DNA of 6,380 bases from Burkholderiaceae bacterium (GTDB lineage Bacteria > Pseudomonadota > Gammaproteobacteria > Burkholderiales > Burkholderiaceae_D). A model generated the notes under the pieces. It had not been told where the DNA came from, did not search any database, and saw only the letters and a list, made by a program, of their open reading frames with translations. Position 1 is the stretch's first letter. Each line of letters opens with the position of its first letter. The stretch covers positions 1-6,380 of the forward strand of contig JAIELO010000067.1 of assembly GCA_019752915.1 (NCBI GenBank), given 5' to 3'. Positions 5,652-6,380 of the stretch are shown piece by piece. A program made the position numbers and the translations under genes.

Positions 5652-6380
5652 GCGAATACCTCCACAGCAGCGTTAGCAACGGTACCGGCTATCTGGTACT
5701 CGACCGGCCCAAGGCCCTCAATTCCCTGTCGCTGGAGATGGTGCGCGGCATTACCGCCACCTTGCTGGCCTGGCGCGAGGCGCCGGAGGTGGCGGCGGTG
5801 GTGATCCGCAGCAGTAGCGAAAAAGCCTTCTGCGCCGGTGGTGATATCCGTTTCTTCTACGATGTCGGGCGCGGCACGCCGCAGGGCGGTAGCGCCTTGC
5901 TGGAAGACTTCTTCACGGAAGAATATGCGCTAAATCATTTAATCCATTTCTATCCGAAGCCGTATATCGCGCTGATGGAAGGCGTGGTGATGGGCGGCGG
6001 CATGGGCGTGGCGCAGGGCGGTCCCGACTGCCGCATCCGCATCGTCACCGAGCGTACCAAGATGGCGATGCCGGAAGTAAATATCGGCCTGTTCCCCGAT
6101 GTGGGCGGCAGCTACTTCCTGTCCCGCGCACCGGGCCAGCTGGGCCACTATCTGGGCGTGACGGGTGTGACCATCGGCGCGGCCGATGCTCTGTATGCCG
6201 GGCTGGCCGATTATTTCGTGCCACAGGCGGAAATGGCGGCCTTGCTGGCGTTGCTCGAGCGTACTGCTGGCAACGATCTGCGTGCAGCGATTGCCGCCTT
6301 TGCCGCGCCATTCCAGAGCGCTGTAGGGGAGAGTCAACTGGCGGCCCAGCGCGCCGACATCGATCGTCATTTCGCCGCTG
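5648..6380 (+). CDS. Enoyl-CoA hydratase/isomerase family protein, probable 3-hydroxyisobutyryl-CoA hydrolase, C-terminus cut by window edge
   Basis: The frame is open from the ATG at 5648 to the window end, giving 244 residues of a family usually about 350-390 long. The crotonase fold is clear: LDRPKALNSLSLEMV at 18-32, the oxyanion-hole segment FCAGGDIRFFY at 61-71, and MEGVVMGGGMGVA at 110-122. The segment MPEVNIGLFPDVGGSYFLSR at 141-160 is the hallmark of 3-hydroxyisobutyryl-CoA hydrolases, with E143 and D151 as expected catalytic residues. The first glutamate of true enoyl-CoA hydratases (GGGCE) is replaced by G120. This favours the hydrolase that releases CoA from 3-hydroxyisobutyryl-CoA in valine degradation, although related acyl-CoA specificities cannot be excluded. 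No good ribosome binding site sits directly before 5648. The gene lies beyond the terminator and is a separate transcription unit, functionally unrelated to the LPS genes. Confidence 0.88.
   Translation, partial: MSEYLHSSVSNGTGYLVLDRPKALNSLSLEMVRGITATLLAWREAPEVAAVVIRSSSEKAFCAGGDIRFFYDVGRGTPQGGSALLEDFFTEEYALNHLIHFYPKPYIALMEGVVMGGGMGVAQGGPDCRIRIVTERTKMAMPEVNIGLFPDVGGSYFLSRAPGQLGHYLGVTGVTIGAADALYAGLADYFVPQAEMAALLALLERTAGNDLRAAIAAFAAPFQSAVGESQLAAQRADIDRHFAA

Overview
The window looks like chromosomal core DNA from a betaproteobacterium, most likely Burkholderiales and possibly Oxalobacteraceae. I base this on the protein sequences, especially the N-terminus of sigma-54 and its C-terminal tail after the RpoN box, on the gene order and on the fairly high GC. 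No database search was possible, so the family-level placement is recognition rather than proof.

Positions 88 to 5528 hold seven genes on the + strand, tightly packed apart from a 73-base gap before the last one: kdsD, kdsC, lptC, lptA, lptB, rpoN and hpf. This is the conserved cluster for Kdo synthesis, lipopolysaccharide transport and sigma-54 known from Escherichia coli and many other proteobacteria. KdsD makes arabinose 5-phosphate, and KdsC dephosphorylates Kdo 8-phosphate to Kdo, the inner-core sugar of LPS. LptC (inner-membrane bitopic protein), LptA (periplasmic bridge) and LptB (cytoplasmic ATPase) are parts of the machine that carries finished LPS to the outer membrane. RpoN is the alternative sigma factor and Hpf a ribosome hibernation factor. 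Junctions are a 1-base overlap (kdsD/kdsC), 12 bases (kdsC/lptC), 30 bases (lptC/lptA), 2 bases (lptA/lptB) and 14 bases (lptB/rpoN), which fits one transcript. The 73-base rpoN-hpf gap contains an imperfect hairpin. A clear rho-independent terminator follows hpf at 5552-5576.

Positions 1 to 87 are the upstream region of kdsD, with a weak promoter candidate and a possible divergent gene start at the very edge. After the terminator, a short GC-rich spacer leads to a separate gene at 5648 that runs off the right end. It is a crotonase-fold protein with 3-hydroxyisobutyryl-CoA hydrolase features (valine degradation), functionally unrelated to the envelope cluster. The ptsN/hprK-type genes that often follow hpf are not seen here.

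I found no mobile element, CRISPR array, tRNA, rRNA or convincing novel system. The points most worth a second look are a six-codon reading frame with a good ribosome binding site that overlaps the start of the last gene, the replacement of the usual hpf-downstream genes, and a KdsC active-site motif variant.
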